DNA of 64,000 bases. Origin: Burkholderia pyrrocinia (lineage in GTDB: Bacteria > Pseudomonadota > Gammaproteobacteria > Burkholderiales > Burkholderiaceae). Shown here piece after piece: positions 62,131 to 64,000 of the stretch; position 1 is the stretch's first letter, and each line of letters starts with the position of its first letter. The translations under genes were made by a program, and so were the position numbers. Under the pieces are notes generated by a model. The model was not told the origin of the DNA. It saw only the letters and a list, made by a program, of their open reading frames with translations, and did not search any database. The stretch covers positions 620,001 through 684,000 of the forward strand of contig NZ_CP094461.1 of assembly GCF_022809715.1 (NCBI RefSeq). Reading direction: 5' to 3'.

Positions 62131-63407
62131 AGCACAAACGACTCTGGTTCGGTGCGGCAGGCATCGCGATCGCCGGCCTGGCGGTCGCGATCGGCATCAT
62201 GGTTCGGCCGTCGATCGCGCCGATCGATCCGCCTGCCCGCGCATCGTTCGATCCGCAACTGATCAAGGCCGGCGCGCGCGTGGTCGCGCTCGGCGATTGC
62301 GTCGTCTGCCACACCGCGAAGGACGGCAAGCCGTTCGCGGGCGGGCTGCCGCTCGCTACGCCGTTCGGCACGATCTACGCGACCAACATCACGCCGGATG
62401 CCGACACCGGCATCGGCCGCTGGTCGCGTGACGCGTTCGCGCGTGCGCTGCGCAGCGGCATCGCCCGCGATGGCCATCCGCTCTACCCGGCGTTTCCGTA
62501 CATTCACTTCACGCGGATGTCCGACGACGACATCGCGGCTGCGTACGCGTACCTGATGACCCGCGAGCCGGTTCGAACGAAGGCGCCGGCGAACGACCTG
62601 ATCTTCCCGCTCAACTTCCGGCCGCTGGTCGCGTTCTGGAACGTGCTGTTCCTGCGCGAAGGCGCGTACCGGCCGGACCCGTCGCAATCCGCGCAATGGA
62701 ATCGAGGCAAGCTGCTGGTCGACGGCCTCGGCCACTGCGCGTCCTGCCATTCGCCGCTGAATGCGATCGGCGGCGAACAGTCGGGCAAGGCATTCGACGG
62801 CGGCATCGTCGACGGCTGGGAAGCACCGCCGCTCAATACGCTCGGCAATGCGGCACGGCCGTGGACGCAGGCGCAACTCGTCACGTACCTGCGCACCGGC
62901 CGCGCGAGCGAGCACGGCGCGGCCGCCGGGCCGATGCTGCCCGTCACACGCGATCTCGCGACGGTGCCGGTCGAGGATGTCGAGGCCATCGCGGCCTACA
63001 TCCTGTCGATCCAGAAGCCGGCCGCCGCGCGGCCTGCGACGACCGCCGCCGAACGCCATGCGACGACGCCGGCCGGCCAACGCGGCGCGGTGCTGTTCCA
63101 GGCGTCGTGCGCGCAGTGCCACGGGCCTGCATCGCCGATGCAGTCGATCGGCGAACGGCCGACGCTCGCATTCAGCACGGCGGTCGCCGCCGACACGCCG
63201 CGCAACGCGATCCAGATGATGCTCAACGGGATCGGCTGGCACGGCGAGGACACGCTGAACTACATGCCGTCTTACCTCGACCAGTACGACGACGCGCAGA
63301 TCGCGGACCTCGCCGCGTACCTCCGCGAAACGTACACCGATCGCCCCGCATGGAGCGGCATCGACACCCTGGCCGCGAAACTCAGAAAGGAGGACAGCGC
63401 GCGATGA
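62127..63407 (+). CDS. Tri-haem cytochrome c (dehydrogenase subunit)
   Basis: A 426-residue membrane-anchored cytochrome with three CXXCH motifs: CVVCH (58-62), CASCH (204-208) and CAQCH (328-332). One N-terminal membrane segment (about 7-25) holds it in the inner membrane facing the periplasm. The layout matches the cytochrome subunit of membrane alcohol and gluconate dehydrogenases and of IorAB-type molybdenum hydroxylases. The start ATG at 62127 has GGAG six bases before it. The TGA overlaps the start of the 2Fe-2S gene. It should pass electrons from that enzyme to the respiratory chain. Confidence 0.94.
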   Translation: MKHKRLWFGAAGIAIAGLAVAIGIMVRPSIAPIDPPARASFDPQLIKAGARVVALGDCVVCHTAKDGKPFAGGLPLATPFGTIYATNITPDADTGIGRWSRDAFARALRSGIARDGHPLYPAFPYIHFTRMSDDDIAAAYAYLMTREPVRTKAPANDLIFPLNFRPLVAFWNVLFLREGAYRPDPSQSAQWNRGKLLVDGLGHCASCHSPLNAIGGEQSGKAFDGGIVDGWEAPPLNTLGNAARPWTQAQLVTYLRTGRASEHGAAAGPMLPVTRDLATVPVEDVEAIAAYILSIQKPAAARPATTAAERHATTPAGQRGAVLFQASCAQCHGPASPMQSIGERPTLAFSTAVAADTPRNAIQMMLNGIGWHGEDTLNYMPSYLDQYDDAQIADLAAYLRETYTDRPAWSGIDTLAAKLRKEDSAR

Positions 63408-63904
63408 TCACCCTCACCGTGAATGGCGTGCGGCACACGCTCGACATCGATCCGTCCACGCCGCTCCTTTACGCGCTGCGCAACGACCTGCACCTGCACG
63501 GCGCGAAGTTCGGCTGCGGCCTCGGGCAATGCGGCGCGTGCACCGTGATCGTCGACGACAAGCCGATGTTCTCGTGCCTGATCCCGGTCGCCGCGGTCGG
63601 CGAGCGCCGCGTCAGGACCATCGAGAGCCTCGGCACCGCCGAGCATCCGGGCAAGCTTCAGCAAGCGTTCATCGAGCATCAGGCGGCGCAGTGCGGTTAT
63701 TGCATCGCGGGCATGATCATGCGCGCGCAGGCGCTGCTGGAGCGCAAGCCGAAACCCACCGAACACGAGCTGCGCACGCACATGGAACCGAATCTGTGCC
63801 GTTGCGGCACCCACATGCGGATCCTGGCGGCCGTGCGCCAGGTCGCGGGCCTGCCGGACCCGGAACCGGCCGCCGCTCCCGTCACGATCAGCAAGGGACT
63901 CTGA
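63404..63904 (+). CDS. 2Fe-2S subunit of a molybdenum hydroxylase (IorA-like)
   Basis: A 166-residue protein with two 2Fe-2S clusters of the xanthine-oxidase family: Cys38, 43, 46 and 58 (plant-ferredoxin type) and Cys97, 100, 132 and 134 (helical domain: QCGYCIAGM and NLCRCGTH). The start has AAAGGAGG upstream and overlaps the cytochrome stop by ATGA. It is the electron-transfer subunit for the molybdopterin protein that follows. Confidence 0.96.
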   Translation: MITLTVNGVRHTLDIDPSTPLLYALRNDLHLHGAKFGCGLGQCGACTVIVDDKPMFSCLIPVAAVGERRVRTIESLGTAEHPGKLQQAFIEHQAAQCGYCIAGMIMRAQALLERKPKPTEHELRTHMEPNLCRCGTHMRILAAVRQVAGLPDPEPAAAPVTISKGL

Positions 63905-64000
63905 TGAACCCACCCGACGATATCGACGAAGGCCGCCGGCACTTCATGGTTTCCGGCGCGCTGTTCGTCGCGTTCAGCCTCGCACCGGCCGCGCGCGCCG
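63904..64000 (+). CDS. Molybdopterin subunit of the hydroxylase (partial, IorB-like)
   Basis: Only the first 32 codons lie in the window. They start at an ATG overlapping the 2Fe-2S stop by one base (TGATG) and read MNPPDDIDEGRRHFMVSGAL, then a hydrophobic stretch ending APAARA, like a twin-arginine leader. Periplasmic large subunits of IorB/aldehyde-dehydrogenase type have such leaders and this gene order. The identification rests on position and leader, not on the catalytic domain. Confidence 0.75.
   Translation, partial: MNPPDDIDEGRRHFMVSGALFVAFSLAPAARA

Overview
The window is GC-rich, densely coded DNA with long antiparallel shadow frames and a strong GC3 bias. It looks like a Burkholderia-type betaproteobacterium. 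The best species-level clue is the lipase and foldase pair at 18793-20937, which closely resembles the secreted lipase system of the Burkholderia cepacia complex. The gene content is that of a secondary, accessory replicon: catabolic islands, paired regulators, efflux and signalling, with no rRNA, tRNA or core translation genes seen.

Region 1 (360-18331) holds two related catabolic modules. Module A has cyclase, class III CoA-transferase, CitE-like lyase, porin, MmgE/PrpD and an MFS carrier, under an IclR regulator with two near-identical palindromes in its divergent promoter. Module B is an almost gapless minus-strand operon with the same four enzyme families plus an MDR oxidoreductase, an isochorismatase-fold hydrolase and an MFS carrier, followed by a LysR gene. 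The natural substrate cannot be read from the sequence. The logic suggests an organic acid activated as a CoA thioester and cleaved by the CitE-like enzyme.

Region 2 (18793-27296) has lipase and foldase, an IS3 remnant, and a hut-type locus: HutC repressor, polar amino-acid ABC importer and a HutH-family protein that lacks the MIO tripeptide. Region 3 (27297-33207) has DoxX, amidohydrolase, XapX, YcaC-like hydrolase, a second XapX and a LysR regulator.

Region 4 (33272-48030) has an MscS channel with a cyclic-nucleotide-type domain, two STAND-type winged-helix regulators, an HD-like protein, two chloroperoxidase-type hydrolases, a DUF3331 protein, a tripartite EmrAB/NodT-type efflux operon, and two response regulators. 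Region 5 (48345-55273) has a 1707-residue kinase-like/ATPase/GAF/histidine kinase, a cysteine-poor thioredoxin-reductase-like flavoprotein and a UBP zinc finger. Region 6 (55402-64000) is a catabolic island: VOC protein, two flavin monooxygenases, DUF485/ActP-type transporter, amidohydrolase-type decarboxylase candidate, then a small ORF, tri-haem cytochrome, 2Fe-2S subunit and the start of a molybdopterin subunit.

The most interesting unexplained signal is a promoter architecture seen four times (near 35022-35074, 37286-37339, 39604-39657 and 61749-61801). Three TTCAG-like repeats are spaced exactly 10 then 11 bp apart, followed 19-20 bp later by a -10-like hexamer. It precedes otherwise unrelated genes. 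The two STAND winged-helix proteins in the same region are the obvious candidate activators, by inference.
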